A stretch of DNA of 64,000 nt, from assembly GCF_026341815.1 (NCBI RefSeq), contig NZ_JAPENX010000001.1, positions 1,054,001 to 1,118,000 on the forward strand. The letters are read 5' to 3'. This document shows positions 9,812 through 18,715 of the stretch, one piece after another (the first letter of the stretch is position 1; each line of letters starts with the position of its first letter). The notes beneath the pieces were generated by a model. It had not been told where the DNA came from. It saw nothing but the letters and a program-made list of their open reading frames with translations, and did no database searches. The position numbers and the translations under genes were made by a program. The DNA comes from Streptomyces sp. NBC_00572 (lineage in GTDB: Bacteria > Actinomycetota > Actinomycetes > Streptomycetales > Streptomycetaceae).

Positions 9812-12800
9812 TCAGGACTCGGCGCGCTCACTGATCGCGTCGGCGGCGCGACCGAGCAGGGCGGCGGCCTCCTCCAGGGAGAGGCCGCCGCCTTCGGCAT
9901 GTGCCGCCTCGAACGCGTCCTCACCGAGCACGGACCGGGTCAGCTCCGTCGCCCGCGTCAGGTTCTCCGCTTCGAGCGGCGACAGCAGGTGTCCTGGCGG
10001 GGCCAGGCCCTCCCGGGCCCCGAGCAGCACCGCGCCGGTCCGCGCCCCCGGCCCGCCGAGACCGGCGAGCGCCCAGGCGGCCCCGGCCAGATGGACCGAG
10101 GGCATCTGCGGGGCGACCATCATCGAAAGGGCGCCCAGGGAGCGTTCGTACGCCTCCCTGTTGAGGGCGAGCGCGGAGGCGTACCTCTTGTCCACGTTGT
10201 CCAGCCAGCCCAGGCTGCCGAGGGTGAAGCCCTCGAAGATCGAGAGGGTCTCGGAACTGAACTCCTGTCGCAGCGTCTGCAGATGCTCCCGGGCCTCGGC
10301 GGTGCGCCCGCTGCGGCCCAGTGCCAGGCCGAGGAACAGCCGGGCGCCCAGCAGCGGTTCATGCCCCAGGTTGGTTCCGCCGTCGACGATCTCGCGGAGG
10401 ATCGCCTCGCCCTCCTCGATCCGCCCGGTCTCGACGAGCACGCTCGCGTAGCGGGCCCGCAGCAGGGCCATCTGCGACTGGGCGCCGATCCGTTCCGCGT
10501 AGCCGATGGCGGCGGCGTAGTCCTCGGCCGCGCCTCCGAATTCGAGCCGACGCTCACGGGCCTCCGCGCGGGCGGACAGCGCCTCGGCCGCACCCCAGGC
10601 GTCACCGAGGCGTTCGAAGATCTCCAGACTCTCGTCGGCGTCGTTGCCGGCCTGGTCGGCCCAGTCGGCCCGGTTGGCGAGCATGTTGGCGCGCAGCTGG
10701 AGGGCGTTGCCGAGTTCCCAGTCGTAGCCGTGGTGGCGGCAGGCTTCGACGGTCGTGTCGAGCAGTTCGCGCAGCCGGCCCGCCTCGCCGATGAGGAGGA
10801 CCGCGAAGACGGCGAAGGAGCCGGGCAGCCGGCAGGTCTGGGGCAGGCCGGGGGTGTAGACGGCGGTCATCTCACGAAGACGGCGCACGCCCTCCGGACT
10901 GGTCCACCGTCCGGTCTCGTGGTCCATGTTGAGCAGCTCGACGAGCCGCACCCCGCGCCGGGCCTCCCAGCGCTGCTCCTCGGAGAACGGTGGCGGCGTG
11001 GCCGTACACGGCTCGTGCAGCGGTACGACGGGGGCGGCGGGCGCCGCGAACGGGTCGGGCCCGAGGGCGGCGGCGGCCCGCGCCCAGTGCAGGGCGTCGG
11101 TTCTCAGGTCGCGCATCTGCCAGTACCAGAGCAGGGAGTGGACGAGGACGAGCGTCTCGTCCTCGTCGTGGGCGGCGACAGCCCGGCGCAGGGCGGTGCG
11201 GAGGTTGCCGTACTCGGCTCCGAGACGCGCCATCGCGGCGACCTGCCCGGCCCCGCGCAGTTCGGGGTCGGTGGTGCGGGCGAGTTCCCGGTAGTACGTG
11301 AGATGACGCCGCTCCGTCGCGGCCCGCTCCCCGGACTCCTCAAGACGCTCCCCCGCGTACTCCGCCACCGTCTCCAGCAACCGGAACCGCATCCCCTCAC
11401 CGTCCCGCCCCGGCCCCGCCACCACCAACGACTTGTCCACCAGAGCACCCAGCAGGTCCAGCACCTCCGGACCACCACCGTCCGCACACACCGCCTCCGC
11501 CGCCGACAGATCCGCCCCGCCCGTGAACACCGCCAGCCGCCGCAGCACCGCCCGCTCCGGCCCCTCCAGCAAATCCCACGACCAGTCCACCACCGCCCGC
11601 AGAGTCTGCTGACGCGGCAACACCGTCCGCGCCCCCGACGTCAACAACCGGAACCGGTCGTCAAGACGCTCCGCGATCTGCCCCACCGACAACAACCGCA
11701 ACCGCGCCGCCGCCAACTCGATCGCCAACGGCAACCCGTCCAGACGACGACACACCTCCTCCGCCGCCCCCACATCCTCCGCCACCACAAAACCCGGACG
11801 CGCCGCCCCACCCCGCTCCCCCAACAACCGCAACGCCATCCCCATCGACAACGGCCCCAACGGCCGCACCACCTCCCCCGGCACCCCCAACGGCTCCCGA
11901 CTCGTCGCGAGAACCCGCAGGTCCGGGCAGCGGGTGAGCAGGGTCTCGGCGAGCTCGGCGGCGGCCGCCACGAGGTGCTCGCAGTTGTCGAGGAGCAGCA
12001 GCATCCGCCGCCCCGCGCAGTGCTCGACGAGCCGGGCGAGCGGATCGTCCCCGGCCCGCAGTTCCTCGGCTCCGGCGCCGCGCAGCACCGTTTCCCGGGC
12101 GCCGACGGCCGCGAGGACGGCCTCGACGACCGCCTCCGGGTCGGTGACGGCCGCGAGTTCGGCGACCCAGACGCCGTCCGGCCAGGCCCCGTCGGCGGCG
12201 CCGCGTTCGGCCGCCTCCTGGGAGAGCCGGGTCTTCCCGGCGCCCCCGGGCCCGAGCAGGGTGACGAGCCGGGCCGTGCGCAGGTCGTCCCGGAGGGCGG
12301 CGATCTCCTCGCCGCGCCCGACGAAGCTGGTGAGCCGCGCGCGCAGGTTGCCGCGGACGGGGGCCGTCCCGCCCTTCGCCGGAGCCTCCTCCTTCGCGTG
12401 CTTCGGGGCGGGAGTGCGCTCGGGCGTCCTCGGGCCCGCGAGCAGCTCCGCGTGGAGGGTGCGCAGGGCGGGCGACGGGTCCGTACCGAGGCGGTTGGCG
12501 AGCGCACGCCGGACGACCTCGTACGCGGCGAGGGCCTCGGCGGCGCGCCCGGTGTCCCGCAGGGCGCGGATCCGCAGCGCCTGGAGGGTCTCGTCCAGGG
12601 GGTGTGCGGCGCAGAGGGCGGTCAGTTCGGGGAGGGCCGTGGGTGCCTCGCCGAGTCCGAGGGCCGCGTCGAGCCTGGCCCGGCGGACGTCGAGACGGCG
12701 GGCCTCCCAACGGGGGGCCTCCGTGTCCCGGTCCGGCAGGTCGGCGAGGGCGGGCCCGCGCCAGAGCCCGAGAGCCTCGTCGAGGAGGGCGGCGGCACGC

Positions 12801-13153
12801 GCAGGGTCCCCGGCGCCGAGCGCGGCGACGCCTTCGGCGGCGAGCCGCTCGAAGCGGCGGGCGTCCACGTCCTCGGGCCGGGCGTCGAGCCGGTAGCCGC
12901 CCTCCGCGGAGACGATCCGGTCCCGGCCGAGGGCCTTGCGGAGCCGTCCGACGAGGGCCTGGAGCGCGGCGACCGCGTCGGCGGGCGGCTCGTCGCCGTG
13001 CCACACCTCGCCGACGAGATCCGGTACGGGCACGGTCCGGCCGGCCCGCAGGGCGAGGACGGTGAGCAGTGCGCGGACCCGCGGACCGCCGACGGCCACG
13101 TCGGAGCCGTCGGGCGTGCGGGCGAGGGTCGGGCCGAGGACGGAATAGTGCAC
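9812..13153 (-). CDS. AfsR/SARP-family regulator with BTAD, STAND ATPase and TPR-like domains
   Basis: A 1113-residue regulator. Residues 1-95 form an OmpR-type winged helix (VRALLTVLALRAG, LVGEVWHGDEPP), about 97-245 the bacterial transcriptional activation domain, 265-560 a STAND/NB-ARC ATPase (P-loop LLGPGGAGKTRL; LLLLDNCEHL as Walker B), and the remaining 500 residues are helical repeats. Such proteins activate secondary metabolism or development in Streptomyces; the ATPase acts as a nucleotide-dependent switch. Here no biosynthetic cluster adjoins it. The stretch 11290-11905 (residues about 416-621) has markedly different synonymous codon use, rich in TTG, GGG and GTG (see findings). Confidence 0.95.
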   Translation of the reverse strand: MHYSVLGPTLARTPDGSDVAVGGPRVRALLTVLALRAGRTVPVPDLVGEVWHGDEPPADAVAALQALVGRLRKALGRDRIVSAEGGYRLDARPEDVDARRFERLAAEGVAALGAGDPARAAALLDEALGLWRGPALADLPDRDTEAPRWEARRLDVRRARLDAALGLGEAPTALPELTALCAAHPLDETLQALRIRALRDTGRAAEALAAYEVVRRALANRLGTDPSPALRTLHAELLAGPRTPERTPAPKHAKEEAPAKGGTAPVRGNLRARLTSFVGRGEEIAALRDDLRTARLVTLLGPGGAGKTRLSQEAAERGAADGAWPDGVWVAELAAVTDPEAVVEAVLAAVGARETVLRGAGAEELRAGDDPLARLVEHCAGRRMLLLLDNCEHLVAAAAELAETLLTRCPDLRVLATSREPLGVPGEVVRPLGPLSMGMALRLLGERGGAARPGFVVAEDVGAAEEVCRRLDGLPLAIELAAARLRLLSVGQIAERLDDRFRLLTSGARTVLPRQQTLRAVVDWSWDLLEGPERAVLRRLAVFTGGADLSAAEAVCADGGGPEVLDLLGALVDKSLVVAGPGRDGEGMRFRLLETVAEYAGERLEESGERAATERRHLTYYRELARTTDPELRGAGQVAAMARLGAEYGNLRTALRRAVAAHDEDETLVLVHSLLWYWQMRDLRTDALHWARAAAALGPDPFAAPAAPVVPLHEPCTATPPPFSEEQRWEARRGVRLVELLNMDHETGRWTSPEGVRRLREMTAVYTPGLPQTCRLPGSFAVFAVLLIGEAGRLRELLDTTVEACRHHGYDWELGNALQLRANMLANRADWADQAGNDADESLEIFERLGDAWGAAEALSARAEARERRLEFGGAAEDYAAAIGYAERIGAQSQMALLRARYASVLVETGRIEEGEAILREIVDGGTNLGHEPLLGARLFLGLALGRSGRTAEAREHLQTLRQEFSSETLSIFEGFTLGSLGWLDNVDKRYASALALNREAYERSLGALSMMVAPQMPSVHLAGAAWALAGLGGPGARTGAVLLGAREGLAPPGHLLSPLEAENLTRATELTRSVLGEDAFEAAHAEGGGLSLEEAAALLGRAADAISERAES

Positions 13154-13299
13154 GGGCCCATTCTCCGTGAGTGGGTCCCCGACTCCGGAACTCCCCCCGC
13201 CGCCCGGTACGTTTCCCGCACATCAGGCTCGCGCACCGGGCCCGTACGCCGGGCCCTGTCCGGACCCCGACAGTCCTCCGTCCTTTGGGAGCATCCGCG

Positions 13300-14094
13300 A
13301 TGACCACGGCCACCACCCGGCGCCACGAGCGGCGGATCAGCCCCGTCTTCCTGGCGATCCTCGCCGTCATGGCCGTCACCGGCTGGGCGGTGTGGACGGA
13401 CTTCGCCGCCTCGCCCGGCCTGGCGATCTTCCTCTTCGTGACCTCGGCGTGGGTGGTGTCGCTCTGTCTGCACGAGTACGCGCACGCCCGTACGGCGCTG
13501 CACGGCGGTGACATCACGGTCGGTGCGAAGGGCTATCTGACCCTGAACCCGCTCGCGTACACCCATGCCGTCCTCAGCATCATCCTGCCGGTGCTGTTCG
13601 TGATCATGGGCGGGATCGGTCTGCCGGGCGGCGCGGTCTTCATCGAGCAGGGCCGGATCAAGGGCCGCTGGAAGCACAGCCTGATCTCGGCGGCGGGCCC
13701 CCTGGCGAACGTGCTGTTCGCGCTCGTCTGCACGGCCCCGTTCTGGCTGGACGCGCTCGACGGCGTACCGCTCGCGTTCCAGTTCGCGCTGGCCTTCCTG
13801 GCGTTCCTCCAGGTGACCGCGGCGCTCCTGAACTTCCTGCCGGTGCCGGGCCTGGACGGGTACGGCGTGGTGGAGCCCTGGCTGTCGTACAAGGTGAAGC
13901 GGCAGATCGAGCCGTACGCGCCGTACGGCTTCTTCATCGTGATCGCGCTGCTGTTCGTGCCGGCGATCAACAACGGCTTCTTCGACGCGATCGACGCGCT
14001 GATGCGGTCGCTCGGGGTGCCGGAGCTCTCGCGCTACTGCGGCTCGCAGCTCTTCCGCTTCTGGCAGGACGCGCCCGAGTTCTGCCAGGTCTGA
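13300..14094 (+). CDS. Site-2 protease family (M50) membrane protein
   Basis: A 264-residue polytopic protein with the zinc-protease motif HEYAH at residues 58-62 inside a membrane segment and the third-ligand motif LPVPGLDGYG near residue 185, as in intramembrane site-2 proteases. About six hydrophobic segments are seen. The family cleaves membrane-bound substrates such as anti-sigma factors, but many short actinobacterial members have no known target. ATG at 13300 follows GGGAG by about nine bases. It is divergent from the SARP regulator (about 146 bp between) and convergent with a small membrane-protein gene. Confidence 0.93.
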   Translation: MTTATTRRHERRISPVFLAILAVMAVTGWAVWTDFAASPGLAIFLFVTSAWVVSLCLHEYAHARTALHGGDITVGAKGYLTLNPLAYTHAVLSIILPVLFVIMGGIGLPGGAVFIEQGRIKGRWKHSLISAAGPLANVLFALVCTAPFWLDALDGVPLAFQFALAFLAFLQVTAALLNFLPVPGLDGYGVVEPWLSYKVKRQIEPYAPYGFFIVIALLFVPAINNGFFDAIDALMRSLGVPELSRYCGSQLFRFWQDAPEFCQV

Positions 14095-14099
14095 GCCCC

Positions 14100-14294
14100 C
14101 TAGGCCTCGACGGCGTCCGCCGCGGCGGCCTTGTCGAACTTCGCGCGGCGGATGTAGTACCAGGCCATGTTGGAGGACAGGCCGGCGAGCAGGACCCAGA
14201 CGACGCCGAGGAAGCTGCCCTCGACGAAGGAGACGACGGCCGCGGCGACGGCGAGGGCGCAGACCACGAGGGCGTAGAGGGCGAGGCGGGGCAT
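14100..14294 (-). CDS. Small two-helix membrane protein
   Basis: A 64-residue protein of unknown function. It has two hydrophobic stretches (LALYALVVCALAVAAAVVSF and SFLGVVWVLLAGLSSNMAWY) separated by a short turn, and a charged tail (RRAKFDKAAA). ATG at 14294 has GGAGCCGACCCCC ahead, a plausible ribosome site. It ends 5 bp from the convergent M50 gene. The fold looks like a helical hairpin in the membrane. Small proteins of this kind are common in Streptomyces, and I cannot assign a role. Confidence 0.75.
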   Translation of the reverse strand: MPRLALYALVVCALAVAAAVVSFVEGSFLGVVWVLLAGLSSNMAWYYIRRAKFDKAAAADAVEA

Positions 14295-14419
14295 GGGGGT
14301 CGGCTCCTGTCCGGTTACGGCTGCTGTGCCCGTCCAGTGTCCCCCATGCGCACCGCCCTGCCGGGACCGGCTCGGACGTCCTGTCCCGAACCGGCCCGGA
14401 CGTCCTGCCGGGGACCGGC

Positions 14420-15133
14420 TCAGACGTCGGTGACGCGGAGCCCGGCGTGGGCCTTGTAGCGGCGGTTGACCGAGATCAGGTTGGCGACGAGCGACTCGAC
14501 CTGGTGGGCGTTGCGCAGCCGGCCGGCGAAGACACCGCGCATGCCGGGGATGCGGCCGGCGAGGGCCTGGACGAGCTCGACGTCGGCGCGCTCCTCGCCG
14601 AGGACCATCACGTCCGTGTCGATCTCCTCCAGGGAGGTGTCCTGGAGGAGGACGGCGGAGAGGTGGTGGAAGGCGGCGGCGACCCGGGAGTCCGGGAGGA
14701 GCGCGGCGGCCTGCTCGGCGGCGGAGCCCTCCTCGGGCTTGAGGGCGTAGGCGCCCTGCTTGTCGAAGCCGAGCGGGTTGACGCAGTCCACGACGAGCTT
14801 GCCGGCCAGGTCGTCACGCAGGGACTCCAGGGTCTTGGCGTGGCCGTCCCACGGCACGGCGACGATCACGATGTCGCTGCGGCGGGCGCACTCGGCGTTG
14901 TCGGCGCCCTCGACGCCGTGGCCGATCTCCTCGGCGGCCGCCTGGGCCCGGTCGGCGGCGCGCGAGCCGATGATCACCTTCTGGCCGGCCTTGGCGAGCC
15001 GGTAGGCGAGGCCGCGGCCCTGGTCGCCGGTACCGCCGAGGACACCGACGACGAGGCCGGAGACGTCGGGAAGGTCCCACGGATCCTTGGGCGCGGCCTT
15101 GGGGGCGGGGGTGCTGGGAGTCGAGGAAGTCAT
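14420..15133 (-). CDS. npdG: NADPH-dependent F420 reductase (F420H2:NADP+ oxidoreductase)
   Basis: A 237-residue Rossmann protein that exchanges hydride between NADPH and deazaflavin F420, supplying F420H2 to reductases common in actinobacteria. Family features: the dinucleotide loop GVLGGTGDQGRGLA, the phosphate-binding IIGSRAADRAQ for NADP, VIVAVPWDGHAKTL, VVDCVNPLGFDKQG and AAAFHHLSAVLL. ATG at 15133 is preceded by about 25 bp of promoter-like sequence; an upstream extension is possible but lacks family similarity. It stands alone, divergent from the unknown gene at 15241. Confidence 0.94.
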   Translation of the reverse strand: MTSSTPSTPAPKAAPKDPWDLPDVSGLVVGVLGGTGDQGRGLAYRLAKAGQKVIIGSRAADRAQAAAEEIGHGVEGADNAECARRSDIVIVAVPWDGHAKTLESLRDDLAGKLVVDCVNPLGFDKQGAYALKPEEGSAAEQAAALLPDSRVAAAFHHLSAVLLQDTSLEEIDTDVMVLGEERADVELVQALAGRIPGMRGVFAGRLRNAHQVESLVANLISVNRRYKAHAGLRVTDV

Positions 15134-15240
15134 GGCCCCGACATTACCGACCGGTCGGGGCCGCCGGGGCCGCTCCCGTACGGGTGGATCCCCCGCAACC
15201 GGCCGCGCGCGGGCCGTGGTCTGGTGCAGGATGCGGGCCC

Positions 15241-15843
15241 ATGGATGCCGTACGGGTCGCGTTGCTGCGGGAAGTGCTCGCCGGGACGGAGTGGCCGCGG
15301 GCGGCCCGCCGGTTCGCGGGCGCGCTCCGGTCCTCGGTCGTTCCGCACCGGGGCGGGCTGCTGCTGGTCGGCACGGAGGAATACGAGCCCTGGCACCTGG
15401 CGGCGCATCTGGTCGACGAGTCGGCCTGGTCGGGGATCCCGGAGCTGGCGCCGACGCTGGTACGGCACCGGGTGCGGCCGGGCGATCCGGCCCACCTGGC
15501 GGTCGGGCTGGGCCGGCTGGAGGTGGCGGGGCGGGGGGCGACGCTGCTGATGGTGGCACCGGAGCGGCCGGACGCGGGCGTGCTCCAGCGGGTCCACGAC
15601 GCCCGGCGGGCGGGGGCGACGGTGCTGTCGCTCGACGGGGGCGACGAGGAGGTGCGGGGGCTCGCGCACGAGACGCTCACGGTGGCGGAGGGGGCGGAGG
15701 TGGACCTGGACACGATGCAGCACCTGGTGAGCGCGGCGGCCGGCGAGAACAGCCTGCCGTCACCGCGCGGAACCCGCCGCTTCCGCGACCGCCTCTCGGA
15801 CCTCGCGGACCGCCTGACGGCACCGCCCCCGGCACGCTGGTAG
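15241..15843 (+). CDS. Conserved actinobacterial hypothetical protein (200 aa)
   Basis: I do not recognise a named family. The 200-residue product is soluble, with no signal peptide or membrane segment. Visible pieces are VPHRGGLLLVGTEEYEPWH, a mid-region with beta-strand-like runs (GATLLMVAPERPDAG, AGATVLSLDGGD) and a basic C-terminus (GTRRFRDRLSDLADRL). The strand/helix alternation and VLSLDGGD suggest a small alpha/beta domain. ATG at 15241 is 108 bp from the divergent npdG start. Codon use is typical of the neighbours, so it is probably a real gene. Confidence 0.75.
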   Translation: MDAVRVALLREVLAGTEWPRAARRFAGALRSSVVPHRGGLLLVGTEEYEPWHLAAHLVDESAWSGIPELAPTLVRHRVRPGDPAHLAVGLGRLEVAGRGATLLMVAPERPDAGVLQRVHDARRAGATVLSLDGGDEEVRGLAHETLTVAEGAEVDLDTMQHLVSAAAGENSLPSPRGTRRFRDRLSDLADRLTAPPPARW

Positions 15844-15958
15844 CGAGGACGCCCCGGCGGGAGCCGACGGGCCCCGGCAGATGGGGGCAGGTCCTGGCAC
15901 GGCAGGTCCTGGGCGCCCCCGGCCCCGCCCCGCCCCGCCCCGGCGGTAAATCGTTTGC

Positions 15959-15980
15959 CTCCGGCGGTGGGCCGCCGGAG
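15959..15980 (+). promoter_or_regulatory. Leader hairpin covering the ribosome-binding site of the MFS gene
   Basis: A perfect 9-bp stem, CTCCGGCGG (15959-15967) with CCGCCGGAG (15972-15980), and a TGGG loop. Its 3' arm contains GGAG, the only Shine-Dalgarno-like sequence ahead of GTG 15992. It could be a terminator for the upstream gene, a translational brake, or both. Confidence 0.5.
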
Positions 15981-15991
15981 CATGGCCCCTC

Positions 15992-17296
15992 GTGTCTCCT
16001 GCCCTCGCGAAGCTTTCCGCGCTCCTGCCCGATCCGGCGCCGTGGCGTGCCTCCCGTGACTTCCGGCTCCTGTGGATCCAGGGGCTCGTCACGTACTTCA
16101 GCAGCGCGATGGCGATGATCGCCCTGCCGCTGCAGATCAAGGACCTGACGGGTTCGCCGCTCGCCGTCGGCGCGATGGGCGCGGTCGAGCTGGTGCCGCT
16201 CGTGGTGTTCGGCCTGTACGGCGGGGCGCTCGCCGACGCGGTCGACCGGCGGAAGGTGATCCTCCTGACCGAGGCGGGTCTGGGTCTGTTCGCCGGGATC
16301 CTGCTGGTCAACGCACTGCTCCCGGACCCGATGCTCTGGCCGCTGTACGTGGTCGCGGCCGGTGTCTCGGCGCTCGCGGGGCTCCAGCGTCCGGCCCTGG
16401 ACTCGCTCCTGGCCCGGATCGTGCCGCACGAGCACCAGACGGCGGCGGCCGCGCTGAACTCGCTGCGCTGGCAGATGGGCTCGATCGCGGGTCCGGCGCT
16501 CGCGGGCCTGGTTGTGGCGTTCGCGGGCCACGCTCCCGCGTACGGGGTGACGATCGTCGGCTTCGCCGCCTCGGTGCTGCTGTGCCGCCGGCTCTCCCCC
16601 GCGCCGCCCGCGCACGACGCGGAGAAGCCCTCGCTGCGGGGCATCGCGGAGGGCGCGCGGTACGCCTGGTCGCGGCCGGTGCTGCTCGGCACGTACGCGA
16701 TCGACCTCGCGGCGATGTTCTTCGCCTTCCCGAACACGATCTTCCCGTTCCTCGCGGACGAGCTGGACGCGGACTGGTCGCTGGGCCTGATGTACGCGGC
16801 GGGTTCGGTCGGCTCCCTGGTGCTCGGGCTGACCAGCGGCTGGACGTCGAAGGTGCGCCGGCACGGGCTGCTCGTGGTCGGGGGCGCCGCGGGCTGGGGT
16901 CTGGCGATCGCGGCGGCCGGCTGGTTCGGGAACATCTGGCTGGTCCTGCTCTGTCTGGCCTTCGCCGGGGCCGGGGACATGCTGAGCGGTCTGGGCCGGG
17001 CGACCATCTGGAACCAGACGATCCCTGAGGAGCTGCGCGGCCGGCTGGCCGGCATCGAGGTGCTCTCCTACAGCGTCGGCCCGCAGCTGGGCCAGGTCAG
17101 GGCGGGCGCGATGGCGGGCTGGACCGGGACCCGGTCGGCCGTCTGGACGGGTGGTGTGGCCTGCGTCGCCTCGGTGGGCCTGCTCTGCCTCGCGCTGCCG
17201 AAGCTCCTCACGTACGACTCCGAGACCGACGAGGACTCGCTGCGCCGCAAGGCCCAGCAGGAGGCGGCACAGAAGGAGGCGGCCGGGACCGTGTGA
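15992..17296 (+). CDS. MFS transporter (enterobactin-exporter EntS-like subfamily)
   Basis: A 434-residue twelve-helix transporter. After the N-terminal LWIQGLVTYFSSAMAMIALP segment it has the loop GGALADAVDRRKVILLTEAG, an exact MFS motif A variant, and the region GLQRPALDSLLARIVPHEHQ typical of the EntS/TetV-like MFS_3 group. These proteins export siderophores or drugs. The GTG start at 15992 lies 12 bases after the leader hairpin. It is monocistronic and convergent with the small Cys/His protein gene at 17404. No iron box is visible upstream, so the siderophore-export reading is only a family hint. Confidence 0.9.
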   Translation: MSPALAKLSALLPDPAPWRASRDFRLLWIQGLVTYFSSAMAMIALPLQIKDLTGSPLAVGAMGAVELVPLVVFGLYGGALADAVDRRKVILLTEAGLGLFAGILLVNALLPDPMLWPLYVVAAGVSALAGLQRPALDSLLARIVPHEHQTAAAALNSLRWQMGSIAGPALAGLVVAFAGHAPAYGVTIVGFAASVLLCRRLSPAPPAHDAEKPSLRGIAEGARYAWSRPVLLGTYAIDLAAMFFAFPNTIFPFLADELDADWSLGLMYAAGSVGSLVLGLTSGWTSKVRRHGLLVVGGAAGWGLAIAAAGWFGNIWLVLLCLAFAGAGDMLSGLGRATIWNQTIPEELRGRLAGIEVLSYSVGPQLGQVRAGAMAGWTGTRSAVWTGGVACVASVGLLCLALPKLLTYDSETDEDSLRRKAQQEAAQKEAAGTV

Positions 17297-17403
17297 GCGG
17301 TCCCGGCCGGGTCCCCGTGTCCAGGGCCGCTGGACAGGCCCCCGTCGGTTTCGGCCGTGCGGCAGCGTGCGTGCCGGCCCCGACGGGATTGGTCGGACCG
17401 GCC

Positions 17404-17643
17404 CTAGTCCGGGGGCTCCTGCGCCTCCGGCTTCCCCGCCTTGTCGTGCCAGCGCGGGTCGGTCTCCCACTCCAGGTTCCGCTCGCGGGCGGTCTCCATC
17501 GCGTGGGAGGCCTCCTCGCGGGTGGCGTACGGGCCGAAGCGGTTCTTGGCCGGGCACTCGGGGCCCTCTTCGACCTTCTTGTGCTCCAGGCAGTAGTACC
17601 ACTCGCCCGGTTTGCCCACGGTGCGCTTCTTGAACAAAGCCAT
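17404..17643 (-). CDS. Small Cys/His-containing conserved protein (79 aa)
   Basis: A 79-residue soluble protein of unknown function. It contains [19 protein letters not shown], where two Cys and one His are spaced as a possible metal site, followed by [18 protein letters not shown], which resembles a short SPOR-like strand-helix unit, and an acidic Pro-rich tail. ATG at 17643 has AAGGAG nine bases ahead, so expression is well supported. It is divergent from map, with about 60 bp between, a pairing that may be conserved in Streptomyces. Confidence 0.8.
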   Translation of the reverse strand: MALFKKRTVGKPGEWYYCLEHKKVEEGPECPAKNRFGPYATREEASHAMETARERNLEWETDPRWHDKAGKPEAQEPPD

Positions 17644-17704
17644 CGTCGTCGGCTCCTTCCTCCGAGACCATGCTGCCCCAGACCCGGTCGTTAGACTCGC
17701 TGGC

Positions 17705-18562
17705 ATGTCTGGCCAGTCGCTTCTCGTACCGGGGGAGCTCTCCCCCCATCGTTCCGTTCCGGGCTCCATCCGCCGTCCCGAGTACGTCGGGAAGCCCGCC
17801 CCGACCCCGTACAGCGGGCCCGAGGTGCAGGACTCCGACACCGTCGAACGGATGCGGATCGCCGGCCGCATCGCCGCTCAGGCGATGGAGGAGGCCGCCA
17901 AGCACATCGCCCCGGGTGTCACCACCGACGAGCTCGACCGGGTCGCGCACGAGTTCATGTGCGACCACGGCGCCTACCCCTCGACCCTCGGCTACCGCGG
18001 GTTCCCGAAGTCGCTGTGCGCCTCGATCAACGAGGTCATCTGTCACGGCATCCCGGACTCCACCGTCCTGCGGGACGGCGACATCGTGAACCTCGACGTC
18101 ACGGCGTACATCAACGGCGTCCACGGAGACAACAACGCCACCTACCTCTGCGGTGACGTCGACGAGGAGTCGCGACTCCTCGTCGAGCGGACCCGGGAGT
18201 CCCTGAACCGGGCCATCAAGGCGGTGAAGCCGGGCCGCCAGATCAACATCATCGGGCGGGTCATCGAGTCGTACGCCAAGCGCTTCGGCTACGGAGTCGT
18301 CCGCGACTTCACCGGGCACGGCATCAACTCGTCCTTCCACTCCGGCCTGATCGTCCCGCACTACGACTCGCCCCACCACACCACCGAGATCAAGACCGGC
18401 ATGACCTTCACCATCGAGCCGATGCTGACGCTCGGCACCCACGACTACGACATGTGGGACGACGGCTGGACGGTCGTGACCAAGGACCGGAAGCGGACGG
18501 CGCAGTTCGAGCACACGCTCGTGGTGACGGAGACCGGGGCGGAAATCCTCACGCTCCCCTGA
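17705..18562 (+). CDS. map: Methionine aminopeptidase, type I
   Basis: Removes the initiator methionine from nascent proteins in the cytosol. The 285-residue protein has an N-terminal extension of about 40 residues ([17 protein letters not shown]), which in actinobacterial MetAP1c types lies along the ribosome-facing side. It then has the pita-bread catalytic fold. The five metal ligands are present: Asp in VNLDVTAY, Asp in HGDNNATY, His in FTGHGI, Glu in FTIEPM and Glu in AQFEHT. The substrate-contact His is in VICHGIP. ATG at 17705 is chosen; the gene is single. Confidence 0.97.
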   Translation: MSGQSLLVPGELSPHRSVPGSIRRPEYVGKPAPTPYSGPEVQDSDTVERMRIAGRIAAQAMEEAAKHIAPGVTTDELDRVAHEFMCDHGAYPSTLGYRGFPKSLCASINEVICHGIPDSTVLRDGDIVNLDVTAYINGVHGDNNATYLCGDVDEESRLLVERTRESLNRAIKAVKPGRQINIIGRVIESYAKRFGYGVVRDFTGHGINSSFHSGLIVPHYDSPHHTTEIKTGMTFTIEPMLTLGTHDYDMWDDGWTVVTKDRKRTAQFEHTLVVTETGAEILTLP

Positions 18563-18651
18563 CTCCCGCCGAATCCCACTGATCTCCCACGTTGGCCCGC
18601 GTGCTCAAGTGGGTAGCTCTTTTACCGACAGGACGTCGGGAACCAGTTGAC

Positions 18652-18670
18652 TTAGGCAAGCCTAACTTGG
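18652..18670 (+). promoter_or_regulatory. Iron box (DmdR/IdeR-type operator) of the heme oxygenase gene
   Basis: TTAGGCAAGCCTAACTTGG matches 13 of 19 positions of the consensus TTAGGTTAGGCTAACCTAA and contains the exact 14-bp palindrome TTAGGCAAGCCTAA. It lies 45 bp upstream of the TTG start at 18716, just after a TTGAC-like -35 (18648-18652). Repression in iron-replete cells is expected. Confidence 0.8.
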
Positions 18671-18715
18671 CAGGATCGTCACTGGTTCCCGTCCCATCGG
18701 TCACGGAGGCACGCC

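Noticed and set aside
9899-13303. A plus-strand open frame of over 1100 codons opposite the SARP gene
   Set aside because: It is a mirror of the high-GC third-position bias of the real minus-strand gene; its product is low-complexity Arg/Pro/Gly/His with no domain.
15920-15945. Run of CCCCG units (GGCCCCGCCCCGCCCCGCCC)
   Set aside because: Simple GC-rich low-complexity sequence, short and common in Streptomyces intergenic DNA.
7929-17296. Secondary-metabolite cluster suggested by the SARP regulator, DrrAB-like exporter and MFS genes
   Set aside because: No polyketide, nonribosomal peptide, terpene or lanthipeptide synthesis gene is present, so regulator and exporters alone do not make a cluster.
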